Shown: positions 8,610-18,171 of the stretch, in pieces
How positions within the stretch are numbered: the stretch's first letter is position 1
Layout of the letters: each line of letters begins with the position of its first letter
Source of the DNA: Leptospira sp.
GTDB taxonomy: Bacteria; Spirochaetota; Leptospiria; Leptospirales; Leptospiraceae
DNA length: 64,000 nt
Direction: 5' to 3'
Assembly: GCA_002786225.1 (NCBI GenBank)
Contig: PEQN01000010.1
Coordinates: 1 to 64,000, forward strand
Program-made: the position numbers and the translations under genes
The notes under the pieces: generated by a model
Told to the model about the DNA's origin: nothing
Seen by the model: the letters and a program-made list of their open reading frames with translations, nothing else
Database searches by the model: none

Positions 8610-9380
8610 TTACCTTGTCATATCCTTTATAAAAGGATAATATTTCAAAATTCTTTTGCACTCAGGTTTAGTTAAAGCTTCGTTTAGATTATCATCAAAA
8701 CAATAATCATAGAATAAGGGAGCATAATAATTTTTACTTAAACTTGAAGCTAATCGAAAATCTAAATCAGCTGCATCCGTTTTCCCTAGCTTTTGATTGC
8801 ACAATGCCCGAATTTGGAATAATACAGGGAATTCAGAACTATATAATAAGGCATTGTTAATATTATCAACACACTCAGAATACTTTTTCATATTAAGATT
8901 GATCTCGGCTTTAAAAGCTAATAATTTTCCGTTGATTGGCAGCTTAGGTGAATGAAATTCTAATTCAGATAAAGCGGAATTATACTTCTCAGCAACTATA
9001 TAGTCAAAAATTTTAATTTGGATTTTCGTTTGATTGTAATCTAAAGAATTTTCACCTTTGTGTAGATATCCACCAAAAACACAGCCTTGTTGATCTTGGT
9101 AATTTCCATAATACCAATTATTTGTAATATTATCTATTGTTTCTTCTTTTTCAATTCGTTCTGCTGTGAAAGTAGATAAAAAAGGCATTACTAAGATACG
9201 TTTCGTATTTTGATCACAATGCTCTCTCAATACTAATCCCCCGCTAGCAATTACTTTAAAATTAACGGGAAATTCATTTTTGAATAAAATAATTTTCTTT
9301 TGTAAATTGCAATTCAAGATTAATGAAAAAAAAATAACCCTTAAAATTAATGGGTAAGCATTAATATAAAAAAGTTTCAT
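8610..9380 (-). CDS. SH3b-TPR lipoprotein, paralogue 2
   Basis: About 256 aa from the ATG at 9380 (MKLFYINAYPLILRVIFFSL, lipobox LILNC); a TTG at 9395 would add five residues and overlap the metH stop. Same plan as the gene downstream: SH3-like segment (SGGLVLREHCDQNTKRILVM ... NNWYYGNYQDQQGCVFGGYL) then TPR-like repeats (YSECVDNINNALLYSSEFPV, FQIRALCNQKLGKTDAADLD). The conserved Cys pair (REHC...GCVFG versus RTGC...GCVYG) suggests a disulfide in the SH3 part. It follows metH by 11 bases, so it may be read through from that operon. Confidence 0.75.
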   Translation of the reverse strand: MKLFYINAYPLILRVIFFSLILNCNLQKKIILFKNEFPVNFKVIASGGLVLREHCDQNTKRILVMPFLSTFTAERIEKEETIDNITNNWYYGNYQDQQGCVFGGYLHKGENSLDYNQTKIQIKIFDYIVAEKYNSALSELEFHSPKLPINGKLLAFKAEINLNMKKYSECVDNINNALLYSSEFPVLFQIRALCNQKLGKTDAADLDFRLASSLSKNYYAPLFYDYCFDDNLNEALTKPECKRILKYYPFIKDMTR

Positions 9381-9391
9381 TAGAATTGAAT

Positions 9392-12300
9392 TCAAACCTT
9401 AGATGCAACTCTCTTCCGATCGTATTCTAAATTAGGTTCAAGCCATTTTTCCACTTCATCGACGCTCATGTTTTTGCGTTTCGCATAATCAATTACTTGA
9501 TCCTTAGATATCTTACCAACAGCAAAATACTTGGACTCAGGATGAGAGAAATACAATCCACTCACTGAACTTGCTGGCCACATGGCACAATTTTCAGTTA
9601 AAGTAATCCCCGTGTTTTTTGCCACGTCCATTAAATTCCATAAGGTAAATTTTTCTGTATGGTCTGGAGATGCTGGATAACCAGCTGCTGGCCGAATCCC
9701 TTGGTATTTCTCGCGTATGAAATCATCCTTAGTCAGATTTTCATCCTTGCCGTAGCCCCACTCATCTCTTATTTTCTTATGCATGAGCTCTGCGAAGGCT
9801 TCCGCAAGTCTATCGCCTAGAGACTTAGCAAGGATAGAATTATAATCATCAGTCTTGTCTTCAAATGTTTTGGCATATTCCTCAACACCGTGACCTGTAG
9901 TCACAGCAAATCCACCGATAAAGTCCTGCTTATTGAAATCTTTAGGTGCAATATAATCAACTAGTGATTGGTTGAATTGGCCGGTCGGTTTGTCCATTTC
10001 TTGTCTAAGACAATGAAAGGTTGTTAATACTTCTGATTTAGTTTCGTCTGTATAGAGATGGATATCCTCACCCACAGTGTCTGCTGGATAGAATCCAACC
10101 ACAGCACGCGCTCTAAATCGTTTATTTTCAATAATATCTTTTAACATTTTTTGGGCATCAGCGAAAAGCACCCTAGCCTGTTCACCCATATTTGGATCAT
10201 CTAATATCATAGGATACCGCCCCTTCAATTCCCAAGTATGGAAAAAGGGAGACCAATCTATATACTCGGCTATTTCCTCTAGAGGATAGTTGTCAAACAC
10301 TTTTGTGCCAATAAAGGACGGTTTGTACGGTTTATAATTTGCCCAATCGATTGCAGTACGATTTTCCTTAGCTTTATCAAAAGAAATTAAGTTTCGTTCA
10401 TTTTGTCTGTTATAGTAGTTCTGGCGAATTCTCTCATGCTCTTTATGAATTTGCTCAGCATAGGCAACTTTTTCCTTGGGATTAAGAAGAGAGCTTACAA
10501 CATTCACAACACGAGAAGCATCCAAAACATGAACTACCGGAAAATCATAAGCAGGTGCCACCTTAACTGCAGTATGCGCTGGGCTGGTTGTTGCTCCTCC
10601 AATCAAAAGAGGAACCTCAAATCCCTGTTTTTTCATCTCTTCAGCAACTCCTACCATTTCATCCAAGGAAGGTGTTATCAATCCAGAAAGTCCAATCACA
10701 TCAACTTTGTGCTTCTTAGCTTCTTCCAAAATTTTATCAGTTGGAACCATTACACCTAGATCAATCACTTCATAATTATTACATGCAAGAACTACACCTA
10801 CAATATTCTTACCTATGTCATGTACATCGCCCTTAACAGTTGCTATAAGAAACTTTTGGCGTTCGGATGTATCTGCATTTAGACGCTTTTCCTCTTCCAT
10901 AAAAGGAAGTAGATAAGCCACAGCCTTCTTCATAACCCTAGCAGATTTTACAACTTGAGGTAGAAACATTTTACCAGCACCAAACAGATCCCCTACGATT
11001 CGCATCCCATCCATCAGAGGGCCTTCAATCACTTCAAGTGGTTTGTCTAATTTTTGGCGAGCTTCCTCTGTATCGCGTTCAACAAATTCATCAATTCCTT
11101 TGACAAGAGAATGAGCAAGACGTTGTTCAACTGTTCCAGATCTCCATTCGTCCGTTTTCTTTTCTTCCTTTTCTCCGCCTTCTTTGAATGATTCGGCTCG
11201 ATCAATCATTCTCTCTGTAGCATCAGGTCTACGGTTAAGAAGAACATCTTCAACTAGTTCTTTTAATTCTGGTTTAATATTATCATAAACTTCTAACATC
11301 CCAGCATTAACAATTGCCATATCCATCCCAGCTTGTATTGCATGGTATAGAAAGGCTGAGTGCATAGCTTCTCTAACTGGATTGTTCCCTCTAAAGGAGA
11401 ATGATATATTTGAAAGTCCACCACTTACTTTGGCACCTGGGCAAACTTTTTTTATTTCACGAGTAGCTTCAATAAAATCAACTGCATAGTTGTTATGCTC
11501 TTCTATGCCTGTTCCAACGGTCAAAATGTTCGGATCAAAAATAATATCTTGAGGATCAAAATTGATTTTGTTAACTAGCAGATCATAGGCTCTTTTGCAA
11601 ATACGAACCTTATCTTCTTTAGTTGCAGCTTGGCCTTTTTCATCGAAAGCCATAATAATAACAGCCGCTCCATATCTCTGGACTTTCTTTGCATGCTCTA
11701 GAAATTTCTCTTCCCCTTCTTTCAAGGATATGGAATTCACTATAGGTTTACCTTGAATGCATTTTAATCCAGCTTCAATCACTGACCATTTCGATGAGTC
11801 TATCATAAAAGGAACCTTGGTAATATCTGGTTCGGCGGCTATCAAATTCAAGTAATGAGTCATAGAAGCTTCACCATCTAAGAGTGCCTCATCAAAATTT
11901 ATATCAATGATATTTGCACCCGCTTCTACTTGCTGAACAGCTACAGAAACTGCCTCATCAAATTTATTCTCTAATATGAGTTTCTTAAACTTGGGCGAGC
12001 CCGTAACATTTGTACGCTCACCTACCATTAAAAATCCTTTATCAGGAGTGATGTTTAATGGCTCAAGACCAGAAAGTCTTGCATAGTTTGAAATATTTGG
12101 TCTTTTGCGAGGCTTATACTTTCTAGCTTGCTCTGCTGCTGATTTGATATGATCAGGCGTAGTCCCACAACATCCACCCGCAATATTCAAGTATCCTTCC
12201 TTAGCAAAAATTCCTATCCAATCTCCAAATTCCGCTGGAGTTTGATCATATCCTCCGAATGCATTGGGTAAACCCGCATTAGGATAACAGGACACATAAC

Positions 12301-13117
12301 AGGAAGCTATGCGGGATATTTCTGCTATATAAGGCTTCATTTCACCTGCACCTAATGCGCAGTTAATTCCAACGCTCAATGGATTAGCATGTCGTATAGA
12401 ATTATAAAATGCTTCCGCGGTCTGACCCGATAAAGTTCTTCCTGAATTATCTGTGATTGTTACAGATAAAGAGACAGGCAATCGTACGTTTCGTTCTTCG
12501 AAAACAGATTCAATCGCATAAATAGCTGCCTTTAGATTCAAAGTATCAAAGGTAGTTTCAGGAAGCAATATATCTACTCCTGCTTCAATCAAAGCATGTG
12601 CCTGTTCGGAATAGATAGCAACTAACTCATCAAAACTTGTCGCTCGATAAGCTGGATTATTTACATCTGGTGACATAGAAGCAGTACGATTTGTAGGCCC
12701 CATTGCTCCTGCTATAAAAATAGGTCGTTTAGTATCTATTTCACGATACCGACGAATTGCTTCTCTTGCACAGGAAACAGAAGCCGTATTCAATTCATAA
12801 GAGAGATCTTCCAATTTATAATCTGCTTGTGAAATTCTGTTTGCGGAAAATGTATTGGTTTCTAGGATATTTGCACCAGCTAACAGAAACTGATATTCAA
12901 TTTCCGTTATTATATCTGGTCTGGTAATAGAAAGTAGATCGTTATTCCCTTTGAGAGGAGATCCATGATCTTTAAATCTTTCTCCCCGAAAATCTTCTTC
13001 TGTCAGCGGATACTTCTGGATCATTGTGCCCATAGCTCCGTCTAGAATCAAAATTTCTTCTTCTAATAATCGTAGGATTTCTTTCGAGGATTCAGTGGTG
13101 TATTTTGGGAAGTTCAA
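9392..13117 (-). CDS. metH: Cobalamin-dependent methionine synthase MetH
   Basis: 1241 aa, the usual full length of four-module MetH. In order: homocysteine-binding barrel ([10 protein letters not shown] near residue 25, zinc ligands in GINCALG and [11 protein letters not shown] near 320), methyltetrahydrofolate barrel ([12 protein letters not shown] near 370), cobalamin cap and binding domains ([17 protein letters not shown] near 770, the base-off His motif D-x-H-x-x-G), and C-terminal S-adenosylmethionine activation domain ([15 protein letters not shown] near 1150). It remethylates homocysteine to methionine. The start is TTG at 13117, supported by AGGAG six bases upstream. It follows the ferredoxin gene by 32 bases and belongs with ahcY in the methyl cycle. 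Confidence 0.97.
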   Translation of the reverse strand: MNFPKYTTESSKEILRLLEEEILILDGAMGTMIQKYPLTEEDFRGERFKDHGSPLKGNNDLLSITRPDIITEIEYQFLLAGANILETNTFSANRISQADYKLEDLSYELNTASVSCAREAIRRYREIDTKRPIFIAGAMGPTNRTASMSPDVNNPAYRATSFDELVAIYSEQAHALIEAGVDILLPETTFDTLNLKAAIYAIESVFEERNVRLPVSLSVTITDNSGRTLSGQTAEAFYNSIRHANPLSVGINCALGAGEMKPYIAEISRIASCYVSCYPNAGLPNAFGGYDQTPAEFGDWIGIFAKEGYLNIAGGCCGTTPDHIKSAAEQARKYKPRKRPNISNYARLSGLEPLNITPDKGFLMVGERTNVTGSPKFKKLILENKFDEAVSVAVQQVEAGANIIDINFDEALLDGEASMTHYLNLIAAEPDITKVPFMIDSSKWSVIEAGLKCIQGKPIVNSISLKEGEEKFLEHAKKVQRYGAAVIIMAFDEKGQAATKEDKVRICKRAYDLLVNKINFDPQDIIFDPNILTVGTGIEEHNNYAVDFIEATREIKKVCPGAKVSGGLSNISFSFRGNNPVREAMHSAFLYHAIQAGMDMAIVNAGMLEVYDNIKPELKELVEDVLLNRRPDATERMIDRAESFKEGGEKEEKKTDEWRSGTVEQRLAHSLVKGIDEFVERDTEEARQKLDKPLEVIEGPLMDGMRIVGDLFGAGKMFLPQVVKSARVMKKAVAYLLPFMEEEKRLNADTSERQKFLIATVKGDVHDIGKNIVGVVLACNNYEVIDLGVMVPTDKILEEAKKHKVDVIGLSGLITPSLDEMVGVAEEMKKQGFEVPLLIGGATTSPAHTAVKVAPAYDFPVVHVLDASRVVNVVSSLLNPKEKVAYAEQIHKEHERIRQNYYNRQNERNLISFDKAKENRTAIDWANYKPYKPSFIGTKVFDNYPLEEIAEYIDWSPFFHTWELKGRYPMILDDPNMGEQARVLFADAQKMLKDIIENKRFRARAVVGFYPADTVGEDIHLYTDETKSEVLTTFHCLRQEMDKPTGQFNQSLVDYIAPKDFNKQDFIGGFAVTTGHGVEEYAKTFEDKTDDYNSILAKSLGDRLAEAFAELMHKKIRDEWGYGKDENLTKDDFIREKYQGIRPAAGYPASPDHTEKFTLWNLMDVAKNTGITLTENCAMWPASSVSGLYFSHPESKYFAVGKISKDQVIDYAKRKNMSVDEVEKWLEPNLEYDRKRVASKV

Positions 13118-13149
13118 ATGGATCTCCTAGGGATTTGTTCTTTTAAAAT

Positions 13150-13449
13150 TTATTTACTTGGGTCACTGCATTTAGGCCCTTTCAATGCTTCCTTAGAATT
13201 TAAGATTACAGGATGCTTAGCAGACTCATCCGCATTGATCTGTATCCAAGATTTGTATTTCTCAGGAACTTCATAATCTGGGTAGATTGCCTCTATAGGA
13301 CATTCATACATGCATGCATTGCAATCTATGCAAGTATCTGGATTGATATACAAAGCATCAGGTGCTTCATGAAAAGCTTCTACTGGGCAGACTGCCGCAC
13401 AACTTGTATATTTACAATCAACGCAAACTTCTGTTACTACATAAGCCAT
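13150..13449 (-). CDS. 7Fe ferredoxin (3Fe-4S/4Fe-4S), FdxA-like
   Basis: 99 aa. Two Cys clusters are visible: C-V-D-C-x4-C-x3-C-P (residues 9-22) and C-I-D-C-x2-C-x3-C-P (about 39-51), the arrangement of FdxA-type seven-iron ferredoxins, with a ~45-residue acidic/basic C-terminal extension. It carries low-potential electrons in the cytoplasm. It is immediately upstream of metH on the same strand, so it may feed electrons for the reductive reactivation of MetH's cobalamin; that role is inference from position only. Confidence 0.9.
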   Translation of the reverse strand: MAYVVTEVCVDCKYTSCAAVCPVEAFHEAPDALYINPDTCIDCNACMYECPIEAIYPDYEVPEKYKSWIQINADESAKHPVILNSKEALKGPKCSDPSK

Positions 13450-13602
13450 ATTTTTAAAGCGGAGTAACTCAATTTATACCATTTGGGCATAATGGTTTTG
13501 AGACTCTCCATTTCCTTTTCTAATTTCGTATTTTAAAAGCTGCCCAAGAATTTTTCTTTTCGCATGCAATAATCAATATTTTTTTTAGTTATTTTTAAAT
13601 AT

Positions 13603-13637
13603 AGAATCCCAAAGAAAGATAATTCCTCTGGGATTCT
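13603..13637 (-). terminator. Hairpin downstream of ahcY
   Basis: AGAATCCCA (13603-13611) and its exact complement TGGGATTCT (13629-13637) lie 19 bases after the ahcY stop. On the minus strand the stem is followed by TATATTTAAAAA. It looks like a terminator or attenuator separating ahcY from the ferredoxin-metH pair, which then would have its own promoter in 13450-13600. Confidence 0.5.
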
Positions 13638-13655
13638 TATAAAACTAGCTATATC

Positions 13656-14975
13656 TTAATAACGGTAATGCTCAGGCTTGAATGGGCCTTCTGCATTGAT
13701 ACCTAAGTAATCCGCCTGTTTTTTGTTTAAATGAGTAAGTCTTACACCTAGGTTTTCTAGATGGAAGGCTGCAACTTTTTCATCCAAATGCTTAGGAAGT
13801 CTATAAACTCCTAATTCATATTTATTCGTCCAAAGTTCAATTTGGGCCAATACTTGGTTAGAGAAAGAAGTTGACATTACGAAAGATGGGTGGCCTGTAG
13901 CGCATCCAAGATTTACAAGTCTACCCTCAGCTAATACAAGAATATATTTCCCATCTGGAAAAGTATATTTATCAACTTGTGGCTTAATCTCAGTTTTTGT
14001 TACCTCTTTAGCAGCGTTCAATTGAGCCATTTGAATCTCTGTATCAAAATGTCCTATATTGCAAAGTATTGCTCCACTCTTCATAGCTTTCATATGTTCA
14101 AAAGTAATGATATCATCATTTCCAGTAGCCGTTACAACTATGTCAGCTTGCTCAATAATATCTTCAACTCGTAGAACTTGGTAACCTTCCATACATGCTT
14201 GAAGGGCGCAGATTGGATCAACTTCAGTTACTACAACTCGTGCACCGAAGTTTCTAAGCGATGCAGCAGAACCTTTTCCAACATCCCCATAACCACAAAC
14301 GATACAAAGCTTACCTGCCAACATTACATCTGTAGCTCTTTTGATACCATCTGCAAGTGACTCACGGCAACCATAAAGGTTATCAAATTTTGATTTGGTG
14401 ACTGAATCATTTACATTGATTGCAGGAACTTTCAATTCACCTTTCTTCATCATTTTCATAAGAGCCATTACGCCAGTAGTAGTCTCTTCAGAGATTCCTC
14501 TTACCTCTTTAAGAAGTTCTGGGTATTTGGTATGCATTACATGAGTCAGGTCACCACCATCGTCAAGAATCATATTTGGTCCAGTTCCATTCTCATCGAA
14601 ATAAATAGTCTGCTCAAGGCACCACCAATATTCTTCTTCCGTTTCACCCTTCCATGCAAATACAGGAATCCCAGCTTTTGCGATAGCGGATGCGGCGTGG
14701 TCTTGAGTAGAGAAAATGTTACAAGAAGACCATCTGATTTCTGCACCTAACTCAATTAATGTTTCAATGAGTACTGCTGTTTGAATAGTCATGTGTAGAG
14801 AACCAGCGATTCTTGCACCTTTCAATGGCTTAGAAGCTCCGTATTCCTTACGAATTCCCATAAGACCTGGCATTTCTTTCTCTGCGATCTCGATTTCTTT
14901 TCTTCCCCATTCAGCGAGAGAAAGATCTTTCACCTTGTACGGGAGTAAATTTGTTTTAGTTGCTGTTGCGGACAT
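13656..14975 (-). CDS. ahcY: S-adenosylhomocysteine hydrolase AhcY
   Basis: 439 aa, normal for the bacterial enzyme. Hallmarks are [16 protein letters not shown] near residue 85, [13 protein letters not shown] near 185 (catalytic Lys and Asp), the NAD-binding [10 protein letters not shown] near 225, and the C-terminal KPEHYRY. It splits S-adenosylhomocysteine into adenosine and homocysteine, feeding MetH. An excellent GGAGGA site lies seven bases upstream of the ATG, within the end of the preceding regulator gene; the two genes overlap by 20 bases, so they are co-transcribed and probably translationally coupled. Confidence 0.97.
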   Translation of the reverse strand: MSATATKTNLLPYKVKDLSLAEWGRKEIEIAEKEMPGLMGIRKEYGASKPLKGARIAGSLHMTIQTAVLIETLIELGAEIRWSSCNIFSTQDHAASAIAKAGIPVFAWKGETEEEYWWCLEQTIYFDENGTGPNMILDDGGDLTHVMHTKYPELLKEVRGISEETTTGVMALMKMMKKGELKVPAINVNDSVTKSKFDNLYGCRESLADGIKRATDVMLAGKLCIVCGYGDVGKGSAASLRNFGARVVVTEVDPICALQACMEGYQVLRVEDIIEQADIVVTATGNDDIITFEHMKAMKSGAILCNIGHFDTEIQMAQLNAAKEVTKTEIKPQVDKYTFPDGKYILVLAEGRLVNLGCATGHPSFVMSTSFSNQVLAQIELWTNKYELGVYRLPKHLDEKVAAFHLENLGVRLTHLNKKQADYLGINAEGPFKPEHYRY

Positions 14976-15969
14976 CTAAGTCCTCCTTTTTTGTTGCTTT
15001 AATAAATAAAATTTTAAAAACTGTGTTAGTTGGAATAGAATCTTGTTCTATCAGTTCGAATCCGTAAGTCTTTAACCAAGATTGCATTAGGTCGGGCTCA
15101 AATCCCATCCAAAGGTCAGCGTATTTTTCTCTCATGAATTCTTGGCTGTGCTTAACTAAGTCCACTAGACAAAATGTACCGCCTAACTTTAAGACTCTAT
15201 TGATCTCTTCTAAGACTTTGGGTGGATGGGAAACATGATGTAAGACCATAGATGCAACTACTGAATCAGCAGTGTTATCATCGACTGGCAATTGCTCTAA
15301 TTGTGCTTGGAGAATCTCGACTTTAGGATTCCCAAAAAATTCGTTGCGAGCAACCTCAACCATTTTCGTTGATGAATCAAGCCCAATGACTTTATTAGAT
15401 TTGGACAATAAGTACGGGATAAGACCACCAGGGCCGCAGCCAAGATCTAGTAGCCGTTCTGAATTGCCAGATAGAGAAGAAAGAATTCTATCTCTATAGA
15501 TTTTCGGATCAAGGACTTCTTCTTGGACTTTCTCCCAATTTAGACCAAGGTCATCAAAAAATTCCCTACTTAAGTTTTCCCGATTTTGTAAGCTAGTGTT
15601 TACATTCTTCTGGTCTATTTCTCTATACGGAAGATCTTCTTTGTAGGATAGTATGAGTTGAACCAAATCATATGAAAAATATTTAGCTGAGTTGCGCAAA
15701 GAATAATATACCCAGGAACCTTCACGCCTTGAACTTAGAAGCCCAGCATCTGTGAGGATTTTCAAATGACGAGAAACAGATGATTGTCCCATAGAAAGAA
15801 TTTCCACAATTTCATTCACAGAAAAGTCAGCATAAGATAGGATATGAATTATACGGACGCGAGTCTCGTCAGAAACAGATTTAAATGCCCTCATAAGGGC
15901 ATTCTCTGAATGGGGGATGATCCCTATTGGTTGGGCTCCATTCTCAATGTCTGTCTTTAATGAATCCAT
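14956..15969 (-). CDS. ArsR-family regulator fused to SAM-dependent methyltransferase
   Basis: 337 aa. Residues about 20-110 form an ArsR winged helix ([49 protein letters not shown]). Residues about 150-300 form a class I methyltransferase ([16 protein letters not shown] motif [36 protein letters not shown]). ArsR proteins that control methionine-cycle genes in response to S-adenosylhomocysteine (SahR) are known in Proteobacteria; some carry a methyltransferase domain. Its overlap with ahcY and closeness to metH suggest this is the spirochaete counterpart, with the methyltransferase pocket sensing SAM/SAH. A 20-bp palindrome just upstream suggests autoregulation. Confidence 0.9.
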   Translation of the reverse strand: MDSLKTDIENGAQPIGIIPHSENALMRAFKSVSDETRVRIIHILSYADFSVNEIVEILSMGQSSVSRHLKILTDAGLLSSRREGSWVYYSLRNSAKYFSYDLVQLILSYKEDLPYREIDQKNVNTSLQNRENLSREFFDDLGLNWEKVQEEVLDPKIYRDRILSSLSGNSERLLDLGCGPGGLIPYLLSKSNKVIGLDSSTKMVEVARNEFFGNPKVEILQAQLEQLPVDDNTADSVVASMVLHHVSHPPKVLEEINRVLKLGGTFCLVDLVKHSQEFMREKYADLWMGFEPDLMQSWLKTYGFELIEQDSIPTNTVFKILFIKATKKEDLDVRNSN

Positions 15970-15981
15970 CTAGATTTCAAC

Positions 15982-16001
15982 ATATCTAGATATCTAGATA
16001 T
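15982..16001. promoter_or_regulatory. Perfect 20-bp palindromic operator for the ArsR-methyltransferase
   Basis: ATATCTAGATATCTAGATAT is its own reverse complement and ends 12 bases before the regulator's ATG, with TTGTCAAG next to it. Length, position and AT-rich dyad fit an ArsR/SahR-type operator acting on the regulator-ahcY transcript. No second copy was seen in front of the ferredoxin or metH. Confidence 0.7.
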
Positions 16002-16200
16002 TGTCAAGAAAAAAAGATGATCCTACTCTGAAATTCTCAGAGTCGTTCCTCAATTTTATAAGTACTCTTGGGTCTTTTATTACTATTGGACTTATATACA
16101 GAAATCGGTCCAAAAAAAGGAATGGCATGATAGGCTTGCGATTCTAAGTTAGGGAAATTCAGCCACCCCCTTAAGGAGGTGGCTAGAGGAACAACCCCAT

Positions 16201-16782
16201 TTGGCTATTCCCAACTTATTCAACTCTAATACCAAAGTCTTAATCATTTTCGTTTCTTTAGGAATCTGTCATTGTATGTCCTCAACTAAGTTTCTCACCG
16301 AAGATGATACCAGACCTTCTGCTGAATGGGGACCTTTTGAACTAAAAGCAACCATCCATACAATGGCAACTGAGATCAGTGCTTTCTTGAAAGAGCAGGA
16401 TCCAAAAGCTATTCTAGCAATTTCCAGAATGGAAAACCAAAGTTCAGAACACATTGAACCTGAGATGATAACAAGAGAACTTATATCCAAGTTAATCTTA
16501 AACAAAGTAAAATTTATTGACCGCTCTAAACGAGAAGAAGCTATCAATGAAAGCATTTTTGGAAAACAAGGAATAACCAAAGATAGCAAAGATTTAAAGC
16601 TGGAATCTGTGGATTATGTCTTAGATGGAATCGTGCTTGACAATGTTCGTTACGTTGATACTAAGAAAATTCAATACATCATCGTTAGTTTTCAAATGAC
16701 GAAACTTTCTTCAGGTCTTATAGTATGGCAAGGCGAACAGAAATTTCTAAAAGAGTCTAAATCCCCATTCGTAAAATGGTAA
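16201..16782 (+). CDS. LpoB/CsgG-like lipoprotein
   Basis: 193 aa from a TTG start (AGAGGA ribosome site about ten bases upstream). Signal peptide with Cys at GICHC. The body matches the LpoB (penicillin-binding-protein activator) pattern: IHTMATEISAFL, AISRMENQSSEHIEPEMITR, then DYVLDGIVLDNVRY and the diagnostic final strand 'SSGLIVWQGEQKFLK'. In other bacteria this fold either activates peptidoglycan synthases or belongs to the wider CsgG/curli-like lipoproteins; which applies here is unknown. A 7-bp stem (16161-16184, AGCCACC/GGTGGCT) containing AAGGAGG lies just upstream and may affect translation. Confidence 0.75.
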   Translation: MAIPNLFNSNTKVLIIFVSLGICHCMSSTKFLTEDDTRPSAEWGPFELKATIHTMATEISAFLKEQDPKAILAISRMENQSSEHIEPEMITRELISKLILNKVKFIDRSKREEAINESIFGKQGITKDSKDLKLESVDYVLDGIVLDNVRYVDTKKIQYIIVSFQMTKLSSGLIVWQGEQKFLKESKSPFVKW

Positions 16783-16790
16783 AATAAAAT

Positions 16791-16824
16791 TTGATCCAAT
16801 ATTTTTTCTAATATATTGAATCAA
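16791..16824. terminator. Bidirectional hairpin between convergent genes
   Basis: TTGATCCAATAT (16791-16802) pairs with ATATTGAATCAA (16813-16824) with one mismatch; the loop is a T-run. It sits between the LpoB-like gene and the convergent lipoprotein gene ending at 16869 and could terminate both. Confidence 0.45.
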
Positions 16825-16868
16825 CCTATCGCTCATTTATTTGAATTGTTCCAAGGAACTATTTACAT

Positions 16869-18170
16869 TTACTTCTTGCCATCTGGGTAGAAATAAAAAT
16901 CAATAACTGCATCTTTATTAGGCGAATTTATTTTCGTAGGTGCAATTGGTTTACGAGATTCATGGAATTGAACTTGGGGAGATAGTTCTAGATTTGAAGT
17001 TCCCACCCAAATGTAGTCAGGTAGATACCGAACATATCGATAGCTTTGAGCGACATTTGCGGTATTTACTAGATCTTCTTTGGCAGAATCAATAGAACTC
17101 GTAGCTATCTCAACACCTTTTTGGAGTCCAGCTATCAAAACTACTAGTCCAACTGCAGAAAGATCCGATGAGTTTGCTTCTGCTCCTAAGTAAATCAAAC
17201 CACCTCCAACCGCGATTCCTAAAACCCCAACTGTAATCCCTAAGGCAACACCGCCTGTTGCAACTGCTGTGTTTTTGACTATACTAACAGCCATTTTCTG
17301 ACCATACTTAGAATCCTGAATGAGTTCATTGATTGCATTATCTCTTTCCAAATGCCTTTCATACCATCCCTTGGAATTGGATGTAATTCCAAAGGAAACT
17401 ATCTTTTCTTTTTCATCTCTAAGATCAATCTTGGATTCTAAACCCTTGGAATTAAATTTTAAATCTCTAAAACCTCTTACAACATTCCATTCTAATTTGG
17501 GATCCCATAATGGCTCTCTCCCCGGATAACCTAAAACCAGGATCATCTTTTTAGGTGGGGTCTTCATCAAAGAAAGTTGCCAGGCCCAAGTCATAGATTT
17601 ATCCATGTAATAAGCCTTTCGGTATTCAACACGTGCCTCTTCCCAATGATCCACGGATCTCCACATAGATGCTAAAAATATTCTTAAAATTGGATCATCA
17701 AATGGACCTTCATGGCTCCATTCCCCACCCAAAAAGTGAGAAACTTTTCTTATGTGAATAAGGGCTTTTTCTTTATCACCTAACATAATATTGCCCCAAC
17801 TAATCAATAGATGCATCCATATGATTTCATGTTCGGAAGCATAGTAACCATCTGGAGTATCTGCATAGAAAAAATCTTTAAGCTCTCGAGAAACCTTATA
17901 TCGAACTCGTTCTTCCATTTTCTCAGCAAACCATTCTAATTTTTTAATCTCTGGTTTTCCTTGGAGCAGATTGAGATACGTCTTTTCTAGTGTTGTTATG
18001 AATGCACCATCTTCTCCCTTAGGAAAAACTTCTAACGCTGTTTCTAAATCCTGCTCTGAAAGACTTTTAGTTGTTGGATAGTAATCATAAGATTTATTAT
18101 AAACAGTGCTGCAAGATACTAAATATAAACTAGCTAAGAGAAATATATGAATACGCAGGATTACCCCCAT
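16869..18170 (-). CDS. COG3014-like lipoprotein
   Basis: 433 aa. Signal peptide with lipobox YLVSC at about residue 20. The N-terminal half is helical and TPR-like (NIMLGDKEKALIHIRKVSHF, VDHWEEARVEYRKAYYMDKS). A Gly-rich hydrophobic stretch (VATGGVALGITVGVLGIAVG) precedes the conserved end with YRYVRYLPDYIWVGTSNL, which corresponds to the 'D-R-W-x-x-L-P-x-x-I-x-x-A-R' end of COG3014 proteins. COG3014 has no assigned function. It starts one base after the stop of the membrane glycosyltransferase gene, so the two are in one transcript. Confidence 0.7.
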   Translation of the reverse strand: MGVILRIHIFLLASLYLVSCSTVYNKSYDYYPTTKSLSEQDLETALEVFPKGEDGAFITTLEKTYLNLLQGKPEIKKLEWFAEKMEERVRYKVSRELKDFFYADTPDGYYASEHEIIWMHLLISWGNIMLGDKEKALIHIRKVSHFLGGEWSHEGPFDDPILRIFLASMWRSVDHWEEARVEYRKAYYMDKSMTWAWQLSLMKTPPKKMILVLGYPGREPLWDPKLEWNVVRGFRDLKFNSKGLESKIDLRDEKEKIVSFGITSNSKGWYERHLERDNAINELIQDSKYGQKMAVSIVKNTAVATGGVALGITVGVLGIAVGGGLIYLGAEANSSDLSAVGLVVLIAGLQKGVEIATSSIDSAKEDLVNTANVAQSYRYVRYLPDYIWVGTSNLELSPQVQFHESRKPIAPTKINSPNKDAVIDFYFYPDGKK

Positions 18171-18171
18171 C

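Noticed and set aside
8592..8661. Extended start of the first SH3b-TPR lipoprotein
   Set aside because: It would overlap the upstream gene and place the signal peptide inside the protein; the ATG at 8592 gives a normal lipoprotein.
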